Of a DNA stretch of 64,000 bases, positions 25,134 through 34,218 are shown piece after piece. Both the position numbers and the translations under genes were made by a program. Source of the DNA: Glutamicibacter nicotianae (GTDB lineage Bacteria; Actinomycetota; Actinomycetes; Actinomycetales; Micrococcaceae); NCBI RefSeq assembly GCF_006539525.1, contig NZ_BJNE01000009.1:83220-147219 (forward strand). The letters run 5' to 3'. The first letter of the stretch is position 1. Each line of letters starts with the position of its first letter. The notes below the pieces were generated by a model that was not told the DNA's origin, searched no databases, and saw only the letters and a program-made list of their open reading frames with translations.

Positions 25134-25592
25134 CTAATCGGCCGTCTTCATCAACACTTCATCGTAAGTAGCGGCGTCGATCAGCTCATGCCGCAACGCG
25201 TCGCCCACTTCTTCCCAAGTTCCATCCAGGCTCTCTTCGTACTCGCCATACTCGTTCGCCCAGGGGGTCGGCTTGTACGGCCACTCGACCAGCTGGCGCA
25301 CCAGTTCCTCACGATCGATATACCCGGCCGCATACCGCTGGCACACCTCATAAGGGCTTGCAGCGTTGAACTCCCCAACCACAGCCGGCACAGCCTGGGC
25401 ACGCTGCAACGCCTTCGCCACCGCGGGCTGGGACATACCCAGCAGCGCCGCCATCTCACGCTGAGTCATCCCGCCAGCAGCAGCCTTCAAAGTACGCTTA
25501 TAGTCCAGCGCATCAACCTCGACACGCTGCCGAGCTTTCAGCAGCTGCGCACGCATATCATCATGCTGCGGGCGTTCCATTAGCTGACTCAT
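25134..25592 (-). CDS. Probable antitoxin with HTH domain for the zeta-like toxin
   Basis: A 152-residue protein with a helix-turn-helix at residues 35-60 (AAGGMTQREMAALLGMSQPAVAKALQRA) and an acidic C-terminal half rich in Glu/Tyr/Trp (YKPTPWANEYGEYEESLDGTWEEV). The order regulator-then-toxin and the 26-bp gap are typical of HTH antitoxins paired with zeta kinases. A perfect palindrome 44 bp upstream of the start is a likely autoregulatory site. The C-terminal half is likely to bind the toxin. Confidence 0.65.
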   Translation of the reverse strand: MSQLMERPQHDDMRAQLLKARQRVEVDALDYKRTLKAAAGGMTQREMAALLGMSQPAVAKALQRAQAVPAVVGEFNAASPYEVCQRYAAGYIDREELVRQLVEWPYKPTPWANEYGEYEESLDGTWEEVGDALRHELIDAATYDEVLMKTAD

Positions 25593-25635
25593 AACAACCC
25601 CCTAAACTACGAAACAAACATTTCCTCACTTCAAA

Positions 25636-25651
25636 GATAACATTTGTTATC
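25636..25651. promoter_or_regulatory. Perfect palindrome upstream of the antitoxin
   Basis: GATAACA-TT-TGTTATC is a 16-bp perfect palindrome 44-59 bp before the ATG at 25592. It is the most likely operator for the HTH antitoxin. Confidence 0.55.
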
Positions 25652-25659
25652 ACAATGGA

Positions 25660-25815
25660 TCAAGGGTTATCAACCGTCAATGAACGGTAAATGCTCACCG
25701 CGCTGACACCAAGAATCTTGCCGATCTGCGCATAGCCCTTTCCTTCTTCGCGCAGCTGCCGCGCCGTGTCGATGCAGCCTGCATCCACGACTCGCGGCCA
25801 CACGCCAAGCCTGCC
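25660..25815 (-). pseudogene. C-terminal remnant of a small serine recombinase
   Basis: The minus-strand frame reads PRVVDAGCIDTARQLREEGKGYAQIGKILGVSAVSIYRSLTVDNP and then stops at 25660. This is the DNA-binding helix-turn-helix tail of a resolvase; the catalytic part is gone. The rest of 25816-25940 shows no gene. Confidence 0.75.
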
Positions 25816-25948
25816 TTGTGAGAGTGCTTAGCCCGATTCCCTAGGATCATTTTCTTGAACCCTCAAGACGTACGCCTCGGCAATCAACGCCACTCGACCT
25901 TAACCCATCTCAATTGGAGTTTCACAGGGGTTCTGCCATGATGTGGTC

Positions 25949-26629
25949 ATGAAGAAGAGCAGAAGGCTTTTGGTTGGCGTGATTGCATCTACTGCCTTGG
26001 GACTCACATCATGTTCCTCTCCCGCAGTAAGTGTCGATACCCCTTCCACCCCCAAACCATCGCCCAGTTCCACTACTGATTGGGATGCTCTAAACCAGGA
26101 AGAGATCAACGATCCAGCACCACTAGCAAATTCCACTAAGGGTTTCTATGGGTACGAGGAAGTGACAATCAACGAAGTTTCCTACTCGGTCATTGATATC
26201 GATGAACAAGAAACGGTAAAGCTGGTACTTGACCCTTCGGGCAAGACAGATGGCACATACGGCCCTAGTCGCGGAGGCAGCTTCTACAAAATCGAAGTTG
26301 GCGTAGAAAACAAGACTGTTGATTCAAATCAAAACGAATTCGATCAGCCAGGACTATGGGAACTCTCCTCATCCCCAAGGTTTTGCCTTGAAACAAAAGA
26401 GAACGTTTTGGTAGCTTGCGTTGAAAAGTGGTCTTATCGGGTCGATGAACTATGGAACCAATCACAAAAGGTGCCGCCCGGCGGCAACCTCACAGCAGAC
26501 TATTTTTTTGACGTTCCGTACGGACAAATCCCTGCGTATCTGACACTAATCCCCTATGGCCAAAAAACTCTCCTGAATCACAAGGTTCCTCAGATGGCAC
26601 CAATGGATCGAATCCGTCTAGCTGAATAG
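25949..26629 (+). CDS. Hypothetical lipoprotein
   Basis: A 226-residue exported lipoprotein: basic N-terminus, hydrophobic h-region and lipobox in MKKSRRLLVGVIASTALGLTSC. A Ser/Thr/Pro-rich spacer (PSTPKPSPSS) follows, then a mainly beta domain (YEEVTINEVSYSVIDIDEQETVKLVLD, YKIEVGVENKTVDSN) with two cysteines that could pair. It resembles DUF4352-like domains in outline, but I cannot assign it. A GTG at 25943 in the same frame is an alternative start. GC is clearly lower than in core genes, suggesting acquisition. Confidence 0.6.
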   Translation: MKKSRRLLVGVIASTALGLTSCSSPAVSVDTPSTPKPSPSSTTDWDALNQEEINDPAPLANSTKGFYGYEEVTINEVSYSVIDIDEQETVKLVLDPSGKTDGTYGPSRGGSFYKIEVGVENKTVDSNQNEFDQPGLWELSSSPRFCLETKENVLVACVEKWSYRVDELWNQSQKVPPGGNLTADYFFDVPYGQIPAYLTLIPYGQKTLLNHKVPQMAPMDRIRLAE

Positions 26630-26860
26630 ATTTTCCAGTCAGCATACGATGCACTCCTGAGACTGCAACTACGGCACCCGCCCCTCAGATCCAGAAAATT
26701 CCGTGAGCGCAACCTTTGCATTCCTCGACCACGGCCTAGCCAACAGTGCCAACAACCAGAAGCTCCATTTCCCTCATCCCACCGACAACCGATGATCGCG
26801 GCCCCTGCCCGGCCTCTAATGCGTGAGACTAGAGCAAAGAAGCTAGTGCAATCTACCGTC

Positions 26861-27100
26861 CTACTCAGATGATCGCGCCGCCCGTCCAAAACACTCCAGA
26901 ATGAGCTGCCGAGACTCCGGCCTCGTATTCAAATTCGTAGCACTGGGATGCGGGGCAGCATCCCAAAGCAAATCTGCGGCAAGCGGTACCTGCCGCTGCA
27001 CAATTTCCCAACCCTTCCGGGAATGATCGCCCAAGGTGATCACCCGTTCAAGACCAACGAATAGCTGAAGCAGACTCGCAACATCTAAAACACGATCCAC
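26861..27100 (-). pseudogene. Uracil-DNA glycosylase family protein, C-terminal fragment
   Basis: The frame reads VITLGDHSRKGWEIVQRQVPLAADLLWDAAPHPSATNLNTRPESRQLILECF. This corresponds to the last 70 or so residues of a uracil-DNA-glycosylase-fold protein (APHPSATNLNTRP is the His-containing active-site loop). The N-terminal part is absent, so it is a truncated relic. The surrounding 26630-26860 shows no gene. Confidence 0.5.
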
Positions 27101-27231
27101 AACCGCATTCGCCTAAAAGTTTCCACATGTAATTTATCTCAGCTTTCCCAAGTACCTCAGTGAAATAATGGGAAAGTTTTCCAACATAGGCTTACATCGA
27201 TCCAACAAGCGATTTAGGAGAAGATCAATAA

Positions 27232-27984
27232 ATGCAAAAAAACGATGAACCCGTAAGCAAGAAGCTCTATCTACTTATCCTTATCCTCCTCATTGCCGTC
27301 GCAGCTGCTACGGTTTTTTTCACGCCAATCTTGCCCCCAGATTTCCAAAGCGTTGTCGGCTCCACCGTCGGTTCAATTGTTGGTACAGCCCTCGCGTTCC
27401 TGGGGGCGGTATGGCTGTGGGTCAAGGAGCAGCGGAAACTAGCTGCCGACGAAGCCGAGCGTGACTCCAAGCTTCTAACCGAAGAGATAGAACGTAAAAG
27501 CAAAGACCAGATAAAACAGCATCAATCTCGCGACAAAGAACTGCTTAGAGAAGCTCACGCGACGGTTGGAAGCCTTATCGCTTTCAACTATCACGACACG
27601 CGTCTGGACCCCGCGAGCATAGCCCTACAAAAACGCCTGCTTCAAACAAAACTCACTCAAACTGCCGCTTTGATTCACGACGACACATTACGCCAAGAGT
27701 GCAAATTCATTAACGACATCGCAGCATCCGATTCAGACCTAATCCAGTACCTCAGCATGGATGTCAGCAGTCGACTCTATACGGCTCAAGGATGGTACGT
27801 TCGACTTATCTCTCTCCCAGAGCAGTCCCCCGTATCAGAGGCAAGACCACCCCACTACGCACGCCTCAAGAAGGCTGTAGACGAGTGGTATGACTACCTT
27901 GACCAGCAGTATCAAGCTCAGATGGAGTGGGAAGAAGAGCAAAGGAAAAACCTTAAAAATACGAACGACTCCGAGGAAAACTAG
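27232..27984 (+). CDS. Hypothetical two-helix membrane protein with coiled coil
   Basis: A 250-residue protein: short cytoplasmic N-terminus, TM1 (LYLLILILLIAVAAATVFF), a short outer loop, TM2 (VVGSTVGSIVGTALAFLGAVWLWV), then a charged coiled coil (KEQRKLAADEAERDSKLLTEEIERKSKDQIKQHQSRDKE) and a soluble helical domain ending in an acidic tail. The start has a strong AGGAGAAG site. GC is lower than in core genes. It is followed after 71 bp, in the same direction, by a PLD-like gene. The membrane-anchor plus effector layout recalls defence modules, but no family is recognised. Confidence 0.6.
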   Translation: MQKNDEPVSKKLYLLILILLIAVAAATVFFTPILPPDFQSVVGSTVGSIVGTALAFLGAVWLWVKEQRKLAADEAERDSKLLTEEIERKSKDQIKQHQSRDKELLREAHATVGSLIAFNYHDTRLDPASIALQKRLLQTKLTQTAALIHDDTLRQECKFINDIAASDSDLIQYLSMDVSSRLYTAQGWYVRLISLPEQSPVSEARPPHYARLKKAVDEWYDYLDQQYQAQMEWEEEQRKNLKNTNDSEEN

Positions 27985-28055
27985 TCCATTGTCGCTACGA
28001 GTATTCTCGAAATCTCAGGCGATCGAAGCGTCAACAGCTAACCAAGTGAGCGCCT

Positions 28056-28904
28056 ATGGTGCATTCTTTACTTATGGAGATCGTAAGCAAACGCACCCAT
28101 CAAGTACTGTCCTACATCGCCGCTCTAGATAGCCCCGATGTATTGATCCCCGTGGAATCTGTAAACGAGTACGGAGCCAACCCCAACATTCACGTCGACA
28201 AAGGAGACTGGTGGGATACGGCAAACACACTCGCTGGCCTCGCTAGGAGGCAACGCGCTTTCGATCTCGGTTTTGGAATTCAGGAAAACTACTCCGACTT
28301 TCTTGCTCGTTTTGGTTGGATCGAAATCCAAGGCGGCTCCGTTGTTAGGATTACAGACCTAGGCAAAGCCCTCCTGCGGCATCTAAACAAGCCAGTCATC
28401 GATACAACCTCTAATGACTTAGTGGAGGTAGTGACCGATCCAGACAACCCTTTTGCTTATGCCGACGCACTTGACGCAGTGACCTCCGCGGAAAACTCCC
28501 TACTGGTCGACCCCTATCTAAGGCTCGATGAGCTGAGGGACATTGCAGACTTCCGAGTGATTACTCGTGTTCTCATCGGACACAAGCTGAAGCCCAAGGA
28601 CTACACCCTTATGTCACACGGCCTCGCGGGACTTCTCAATGCCGGGAACGAAATCGAGATTCGAAAAAGTACGGCTTTACACGATCGCTACCTGATACCG
28701 CCCGTTGGCAACGTGGTCATGCTCGGCTCATCCTTGAACGGAATTCAAAAGAATATTTGTACTTTTACGACCTTAGGCACTCGATCATCAGAGGCACTGC
28801 GCAGTTTGCACGAGGAAATCTGGAACGAAGCAGAAAGCATAGAGCCAACAGCTTCCCAACACCGTGGACCGGAGGAAGAAACGGCGAAACCCACTGAGTC
28901 TTAG
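28056..28904 (+). CDS. Hypothetical protein with winged-helix-like and PLD-like regions
   Basis: A 282-residue soluble protein. The N-terminal 110 residues (IVSKRTHQVLSYIAAL ... FGWIEIQGGSVVRITDLGKALLRHL) look like a winged helix. The C-terminal half (ENSLLVDPYLRLDELRDI, then STALHDRYLIPPVGNVVMLGSSLNGIQKN) resembles one phospholipase D-like half-site, with an HDR and GSSLN pattern known from nuclease-like PLD relatives. Only one half-site is seen, as in dimeric PLD nucleases. Function is inferred. Low GC and a position next to a resolvase and Gabija-like genes point to accessory DNA. Confidence 0.55.
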   Translation: MVHSLLMEIVSKRTHQVLSYIAALDSPDVLIPVESVNEYGANPNIHVDKGDWWDTANTLAGLARRQRAFDLGFGIQENYSDFLARFGWIEIQGGSVVRITDLGKALLRHLNKPVIDTTSNDLVEVVTDPDNPFAYADALDAVTSAENSLLVDPYLRLDELRDIADFRVITRVLIGHKLKPKDYTLMSHGLAGLLNAGNEIEIRKSTALHDRYLIPPVGNVVMLGSSLNGIQKNICTFTTLGTRSSEALRSLHEEIWNEAESIEPTASQHRGPEEETAKPTES

Positions 28905-28993
28905 TGGAGCCATTGAAAACTTCCCAATAGGGCTATTTCACCTCTTACTGGGAAAAATGTTTCGGGAATCGCTTTCGGGAAATCAGGATCATT

Positions 28994-29005
28994 GAAAACC
29001 GCCAA
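28994..29005. repeat. Partial transposon-end-like repeat
   Basis: GAAAACCGCCAA is identical to 37908-37919 in the right end of the Tn at 33059-37937, where it acts as a likely transposase binding repeat. Here the terminal bases do not follow, so it may be a relic end or chance. The interval 28905-29203 otherwise holds a putative resolution site and the promoter of the next gene. Confidence 0.3.
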
Positions 29006-29203
29006 TTTGAGCATTTGCTCACCAGGAGTTTTTTCGCATCCCGAAAACGGTCGTTTATGACACACCATGCCGATGTCTCCACCGAAAATTCCTGAAGGTC
29101 AAAAACTCAACAGGTTTTTAAACGCAACTCGTCGCAAAACTCAGTGCCACAAACTATGCGTCGAAACAGTATCTATTCCACGAGTATTGATACATTCGGA
29201 CAC

Positions 29204-29782
29204 ATGGGACACCTCCTCGGATACGCCAGAGTCTCCACCGGCGGCCAAGACGCACAACTCCAGCTCGATGCACTCACCAAAGCCGGCTGTTATCGCATCT
29301 TCACAGACACCGCTTCCGGCGCCCTCGAGTCACGCCCTGAACTCGATAAGCTGCTAGATCAGATACGGCCGGGCGACACTCTCGTGGTTTGGAGGCTCGA
29401 TCGACTCGGTCGCTCCATTCGCCACCTGATCAATCACATGGACGCGCTGCAGCAGCGAGGGATCGAATTCAAATCCCTGCAGGAGAACATCGACACCAGC
29501 TCCTCCGGCGGACGGCTCGTGTTCAACATATTCGCATCCCTCGCCGAGTTCGAGCGCGACCTCATCCGCGAACGAACCAACGCCGGACTCCAAGCCGCTC
29601 GAGCCCGCGGCCGCACCGGAGGGCGGCCTCCTGCCCTCTCCCCCGACAAGCTACGCACCGCGAAGAAACTTTATGAACAGCGAGACATGACAGTTGCACA
29701 GATTGGGGAGGTCTTGGGGGTCAGTCGCAGCACCCTCTACCGGGCATTAAGCAAGACCAAAATTTTTCCTATCTGTGATTGA
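29204..29782 (+). CDS. Small serine recombinase (resolvase/invertase)
   Basis: A 192-residue resolvase. The catalytic Ser lies in LGYARVSTGGQDAQLQLDAL, the other active-site residues in VVWRLDRLGRSIRHLI and the FNIFASLAEFERDLIRERTNAGL helix, and the helix-turn-helix at the end (KLYEQRDMTVAQIGEVLGVSRSTLYRALS). It starts at an ATG at 29204; longer upstream frames lack family similarity. Its upstream DNA is related to that of the resolvase at 41079, so the two come from related elements. Confidence 0.9.
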   Translation: MGHLLGYARVSTGGQDAQLQLDALTKAGCYRIFTDTASGALESRPELDKLLDQIRPGDTLVVWRLDRLGRSIRHLINHMDALQQRGIEFKSLQENIDTSSSGGRLVFNIFASLAEFERDLIRERTNAGLQAARARGRTGGRPPALSPDKLRTAKKLYEQRDMTVAQIGEVLGVSRSTLYRALSKTKIFPICD

Positions 29783-29919
29783 CGATAGTGTTACAAAAGC
29801 AAATGAGTTCCAACAGGTATTCTTTCCGCAAATATCGATGTTCAGGGCTTCCGAATCCTCACTCGGGTACACTCGGAAAAATTTTATGGCTGGCCAAAAT
29901 TTAGAAACTAGGGGATACC

Positions 29920-31629
29920 GTGCGTATTCATGAGATTTCGATAGAAAACTTTCGAGGCATCAAATGCTTCAAGTGGCGTCCAACTAGTTCATTTGCATCA
30001 TTGATTGGTCCTGGTGATTCTGGAAAATCCACAGTACTGGATGCATTAGAGCTGGCTTTCTCCCCTCGATGGAGCCATGTCTTCACCGACAACGATTTTT
30101 ATACTTGTAGCATTTCTGAAAGAGATTCTGTAGACGAAATAATCATTCAAGTAACAGTCGTTGATCCGCCGCAAGAATTACTACGCATTGATTCGTTTAT
30201 GGCCTACACTCGCGGCGTCGATTCAGAAAGTGGAGCGATCGTTGATGAGCCTGACTCTGAGTCCCCTGCCCTCACTGTGGAACTTAGAGTGGACAGATCT
30301 CTAGAACCAGTTTGGCAAGTCGTTGCAGATCGTCAAGCTACTCCAGCTCCACTGCGTTCGTCCCATCGCGCGAGCTTTGGGGTAATCAGGATTGGTGGTG
30401 AAGCAAGAGCTGATTTGCGTTGGTCTCGAACTTCCGGGCTATTACGCATGACTAATGAAAACGATCAAAAGCCTGTCGGTCAAAAACTCGTGGAGGCCGC
30501 AAGAGCCGCAAAACAAGCAACAGCCTCGTCATTTGAAGAACTTATTGACGTAACTGATCAAGTTACAACCGTAGCCCGCTCATTGCGTGCTATCCATGGT
30601 GTCACACCGCTAACGGCCGCACTCAATGCAGATACTCTTCAGATCAAGGAGGGATCCGTTTCGCTCCATCAGAATGATGTCCCTTTAGAGCGATACGGTC
30701 TTGGCTCCCGCCGGCTAACCAGTATTGCGGTGCAGCTAGTAAACGCTGTTCATGCGCGAGTTCTACTCATAGATGAGATCGAGTCGGGGCTGGAACCGCA
30801 CCGAATCCGTCATCTATTACTTCAATTGAAGAAAAACCTAAACGAAAATCCATCTCTGACTCAGGTATTCGCAACCACTCATTCTCCTGTTGTGCTTCGG
30901 GAACTACAGAGCACCGAGCTTGCGGTAATTCGTCGAAACACGACTGGAATGACTGAGGCAAATATACCGGGATCAGAAATGCAAGGTGTGCTGCGTAAAA
31001 ATGCTGAAGCATTCCTAGCCCCGGCAGTACTAGTTTGCGAGGGAATCACGGAGCAAGGATTTACCAAGGGTGTATTGGCTCACGCAGAAAGGAATGGATT
31101 CGAGTTCCTAGCTGAAGCAACTACGGCGGATGCTGGCGGCGAAAAAAAGGTTACCGAATACGCCAACGCATTTGCTCGACTCGGATACAAAACAGGAGCA
31201 TTTTACGATCACGATACGGATTATGACTTCTCTTCAATGTCCGCAAGCGTCACTCAGATTAGGTGCGATGAAGGCCTTTCGCTTGAGAAACAGATCGCTA
31301 ATTCACTTTCTGCCTTGGGACTAAAGCTCGCTCTTGAACACGGTGCTAGTAGCTTGACGCTAGACGGCGTAACTATGTCCCTGGAAGCTTTCGGGTGCCC
31401 TAGAAGAGTTTCCGAGTTGATATTCGCGGGTGAAGAAATCACTGATTTTGAACTCTCACAGGCCCGATCGGCATTAGGGCAGACTGCTTCAAAAAACAAG
31501 AACGCCGCTAATTGGTTTAAGTCTATGGATCGCGGTGAACGCCTCGCAGAAATCGCTATTCCAAACTGCGTAGGCGAACCGGCAGAACGAATTATCAACG
31601 CATTACGGGCATGGGCTTCCCATGAGTGA
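29920..31629 (+). CDS. gajA: OLD-family ATPase/TOPRIM nuclease, Gabija GajA-like
   Basis: A 569-residue protein with an ABC-type ATPase split around a dimer insert and a C-terminal TOPRIM domain. Visible motifs are IENFRGIKCFKW, Walker A SLIGPGDSGKSTVLDAL, the signature YGLGSRRLTSIA, Walker B ARVLLIDEIESGLEP, the H-loop ATTHSPVVLR, and TOPRIM acidic residues in VLVCEGITEQGF and GAFYDHDTDYDFSS. Length and layout match GajA, an anti-phage nicking endonuclease controlled by nucleotide levels. GTG start with GGGGAT upstream. It overlaps the helicase gene by 8 bp. GC is well below that of the core. Confidence 0.85.
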   Translation: MRIHEISIENFRGIKCFKWRPTSSFASLIGPGDSGKSTVLDALELAFSPRWSHVFTDNDFYTCSISERDSVDEIIIQVTVVDPPQELLRIDSFMAYTRGVDSESGAIVDEPDSESPALTVELRVDRSLEPVWQVVADRQATPAPLRSSHRASFGVIRIGGEARADLRWSRTSGLLRMTNENDQKPVGQKLVEAARAAKQATASSFEELIDVTDQVTTVARSLRAIHGVTPLTAALNADTLQIKEGSVSLHQNDVPLERYGLGSRRLTSIAVQLVNAVHARVLLIDEIESGLEPHRIRHLLLQLKKNLNENPSLTQVFATTHSPVVLRELQSTELAVIRRNTTGMTEANIPGSEMQGVLRKNAEAFLAPAVLVCEGITEQGFTKGVLAHAERNGFEFLAEATTADAGGEKKVTEYANAFARLGYKTGAFYDHDTDYDFSSMSASVTQIRCDEGLSLEKQIANSLSALGLKLALEHGASSLTLDGVTMSLEAFGCPRRVSELIFAGEEITDFELSQARSALGQTASKNKNAANWFKSMDRGERLAEIAIPNCVGEPAERIINALRAWASHE

Positions 31630-32992
31630 AACACTCGATTTGTCCGTTCTCGGAACGGGATCAGTAATAGCTCCGGCTGGGCATGGCAAAACCTATTCGA
31701 TAGGAAAGACAGCTCATGACCACCCAGAATTACGCATTCTGGCGCTAACTCATACGAATGCCGGCGTTGCCGCTCTCAAACGCCACTCGCAAAACGGTTC
31801 ACGATCGTTCCGCGTCGAGACAATTTCATCTTTTTGTCTGCGGATCGCCAGAGCATTTCCCGGTCGTGCCGGATGGGATGAGAGTACTTTCGATCTGTCG
31901 TTGATAGTTCCTGCAGCTCTCCGCGCTCTTTCTAGCCCTACGGTTCTATCTGTAGTGGCGTCAGGCTTTGACCTGATAATCGTGGATGAATACCAGGACT
32001 GTTCTCCGGGTCAAGCAGCAATCATTGATTCATTAGCAGTTCTTGTTCAAACCGTCATTGTTGGTGATCCTCTGCAAGCAATTTACGACTTCGGCGCTGA
32101 CGGAGCTATAAAGTGGACCGGGGAAACTTCAGTCTTCCCCCAGGTGGGGGAATTGACCACCCCCCATCGTTGGAGGGCAACGAATCCCGCATTGGGTGAA
32201 TGGCTTCGGGACACCAGGTCACGCTTGCTGACGGGACAGAATCCTGATGTAAAAGCCGTAGGATGCCCGGTGATCTTAGATTGGAAAGCATCGGATGTCA
32301 TGCAGCGAAAGCTTCATAAATATCTGACCCCCGGAGTTACCACAGCAATAATTACCCCCGACTCTCGCAATACTCATGCGCTATCTACGGTAGCCCGTTC
32401 ATATGGGGGCCGCCTTCGAGTGGCCGAAGCTGCGGATTTTAATACTGTCCGACACGTTACGAAGAAAATCGACGATGCCACCAACCGAGCCGAGATCCTA
32501 GTGATTCTCATTGACTTCCTTGCGTCAGTTCAGACAAGAATTAAGACTAGTGTCGTCAATACGCTACGAGGACATTTGATATCCACCGGTACGGTAGGCC
32601 GCTCACGAAATGTAATAGTTACAACCGCAAATCAATATCTGATGGACGGCGAGCTCGCATCGGCACTAACGTTCGTCCAAAAACTTATCGAAGTGGGCGA
32701 TGCAATCTACAGACCAGATTCTCAATCGTTGCTTGTACGGGCGATCGCAAGCCAAGTATCGGACCCTGATCGGAGCCTCGAAGAATGCGCCCAGAATCTA
32801 ATTGATACGATGCATCACCGCACTTCTTGGGTTCCCAAAGGGAATATAGTTGGAACTACACTTCGTCTCAAGGGACTTGAATTCGATCGAGTCGTGATAA
32901 TGGATCCTATTTCCATCCATGATCAAAAGCATCTCTACGTAGCTTTAACACGGCCATCACGTGAATTAATACTAGTTTTTAATGAAAATTAG
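31622..32992 (+). CDS. gajB: UvrD-like helicase/ATPase, Gabija GajB-like
   Basis: A 456-residue superfamily 1 helicase-like protein. Walker A is VIAPAGHGKTYSIGK, motif Ia ALTHTNAGVAALKRH, motif II LIIVDEYQDCSPGQ, motif III VIVGDPLQAIYDFG, motif IV TPHRWRATNPALG, motif V GTTLRLKGLEFDRVVIM and motif VI LYVALTRPSRELILVF. It is translationally coupled to gajA. In Gabija, GajB senses DNA ends and depletes nucleotides, freeing GajA to cut. The pair therefore forms an apparently complete two-gene defence system. Confidence 0.84.
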   Translation: MSETLDLSVLGTGSVIAPAGHGKTYSIGKTAHDHPELRILALTHTNAGVAALKRHSQNGSRSFRVETISSFCLRIARAFPGRAGWDESTFDLSLIVPAALRALSSPTVLSVVASGFDLIIVDEYQDCSPGQAAIIDSLAVLVQTVIVGDPLQAIYDFGADGAIKWTGETSVFPQVGELTTPHRWRATNPALGEWLRDTRSRLLTGQNPDVKAVGCPVILDWKASDVMQRKLHKYLTPGVTTAIITPDSRNTHALSTVARSYGGRLRVAEAADFNTVRHVTKKIDDATNRAEILVILIDFLASVQTRIKTSVVNTLRGHLISTGTVGRSRNVIVTTANQYLMDGELASALTFVQKLIEVGDAIYRPDSQSLLVRAIASQVSDPDRSLEECAQNLIDTMHHRTSWVPKGNIVGTTLRLKGLEFDRVVIMDPISIHDQKHLYVALTRPSRELILVFNEN

Positions 32993-33025
32993 ACCTTATT
33001 CGAACACGAATTCTCGCTACCTATA

Positions 33026-33045
33026 GGTTGCAAGACGTCTCACCG
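33026..33045. repeat. 20-bp direct repeat, copy 1 (copy 2 at 40933-40952)
   Basis: GGTTGCAAGACGTCTCACCG occurs identically at 33026-33045 and 40933-40952, same orientation, with weaker similarity continuing for 13 bp. The core AGACGTCT is palindromic. Copy 1 lies 33 bp after gajB; the transposon end follows it after 13 bp. Copy 2 lies upstream of the resolvase at 41079. Confidence 0.7.
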
Positions 33046-33558
33046 CATGTCACTCCCCTGTGACTGTTGACGTTATTTGACGGCTAAATCGCAGCTCCAA
33101 GTGGCGGTTTTAGCCGGCCATAAGCGGGACTGTATATGTGAGCGCCGAGAAACGCGAGGGCACGGTCCAAAATCTCGAAGCTAAAGGCATCGACCGTGAG
33201 ATGGAGAGCATTCGCGTCGAGGTGACGTCAGCTCAGGAAGCCTGCCATCAGGGCCGTCAAGGGCATCAGAAAGTCCAAAGTTCCTGAGGACCACACACCC
33301 CGCGGCCTTGGCGCTCAAATTCAATGACCTGGCTTGGACCAATAGTGATCTCGCCTGTCACCGTTCTAATTTCTTCGATAGGTCGCAATGCCGCACCTGA
33401 CCGATGCCTCGAATCAGCCCTTACCGAAGACTATGAACTTTCAGCCTGCTGTTAAGGTGCATCGTGGTAAAAATCTAGGCAAGAAGTTACACTATTGAAG
33501 ATAATAAAAATATTGAGCCCAGAACCAAAAGTTTAAACTACAAGCGTCGGGCATAACG

Positions 33559-34218
33559 ATGAATTTTACTTTTGTAACATTACCCCTTGCGTTGTCTTTG
33601 GTAGCTGTATTACCGGGGATGGCGCAGGCTGTTGAAATTCCTGTTAGCGACACCCATACGGTGCAGCAGTCTTCGGAATATGCCCTTTCAACGAAAGATT
33701 TCTTCCCCGAGAAAACCCCTACGGAATCGAACTACATCGAAGCGGAATCGCCTGCCGATGCAGTAGCCAAGATGGATAAGATGGACGAACTACGCAAAGC
33801 TGGATTCAATGTGGGTGCCATGGCAAAAGTGAATTATGGGCCTTGCAAGATCGTTGCCGCAGGTTTTCACACCAGAAAATCTGGGAACTATAGTACGGGT
33901 GGCTTCAAATCCACAACCTATTGCACCACGAAAGTCACTTCGATCAAGCATTCTTCACAGGCGCGATTTAAACGATTAGCCTGGTGGATCAAGGGTGGCC
34001 CGGATATTAGCCAGCCAGCCCAAAAGATAAAGGGCGATAAATATAACGGCACTTACTATCCTGTTGTCTTCACGCAGACAAATCACGCACTGTCATGCAA
34101 ATCTGCGAAAAAAACCACATGGTCAGGCCGTACTCTCGGATCTATTGTCTACAAAGGCAAGACTTACTATGCTGATGCCTACGCTCCTGTACAGAAGGGG
34201 GTTCCATGCCGTCTCTAA
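33559..34218 (+). CDS. Secreted protein of unknown function, transposon passenger
   Basis: A 219-residue exported protein. The signal peptide is MNFTFVTLPLALSLVAVLPG with probable cleavage after AQA. The mature part is basic in its second half, has four cysteines (GPCKIV, TTYCTTK, ALSCKSAK and the C-terminal PCRL) that could form two disulfides, and ends TWSGRTLGSIVYKGKTYYADAYAPVQKGVPCRL. No known family is recognised. Its stop lies inside the start of the next gene (13-bp overlap). Composition is AT-richer than the chromosome, like the Gabija genes. A secreted effector role is possible but unproven. Confidence 0.65.
   Translation: MNFTFVTLPLALSLVAVLPGMAQAVEIPVSDTHTVQQSSEYALSTKDFFPEKTPTESNYIEAESPADAVAKMDKMDELRKAGFNVGAMAKVNYGPCKIVAAGFHTRKSGNYSTGGFKSTTYCTTKVTSIKHSSQARFKRLAWWIKGGPDISQPAQKIKGDKYNGTYYPVVFTQTNHALSCKSAKKTTWSGRTLGSIVYKGKTYYADAYAPVQKGVPCRL

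Noticed and set aside
33120..33300. A gene starting GTGAGCGCCGAGAAACGC
   Set aside because: The frame (SAEKREGTVQNLEAKGIDREMESIRVEV) ends quickly, and the frame break suggests a relic; no family match, so no CDS was called.
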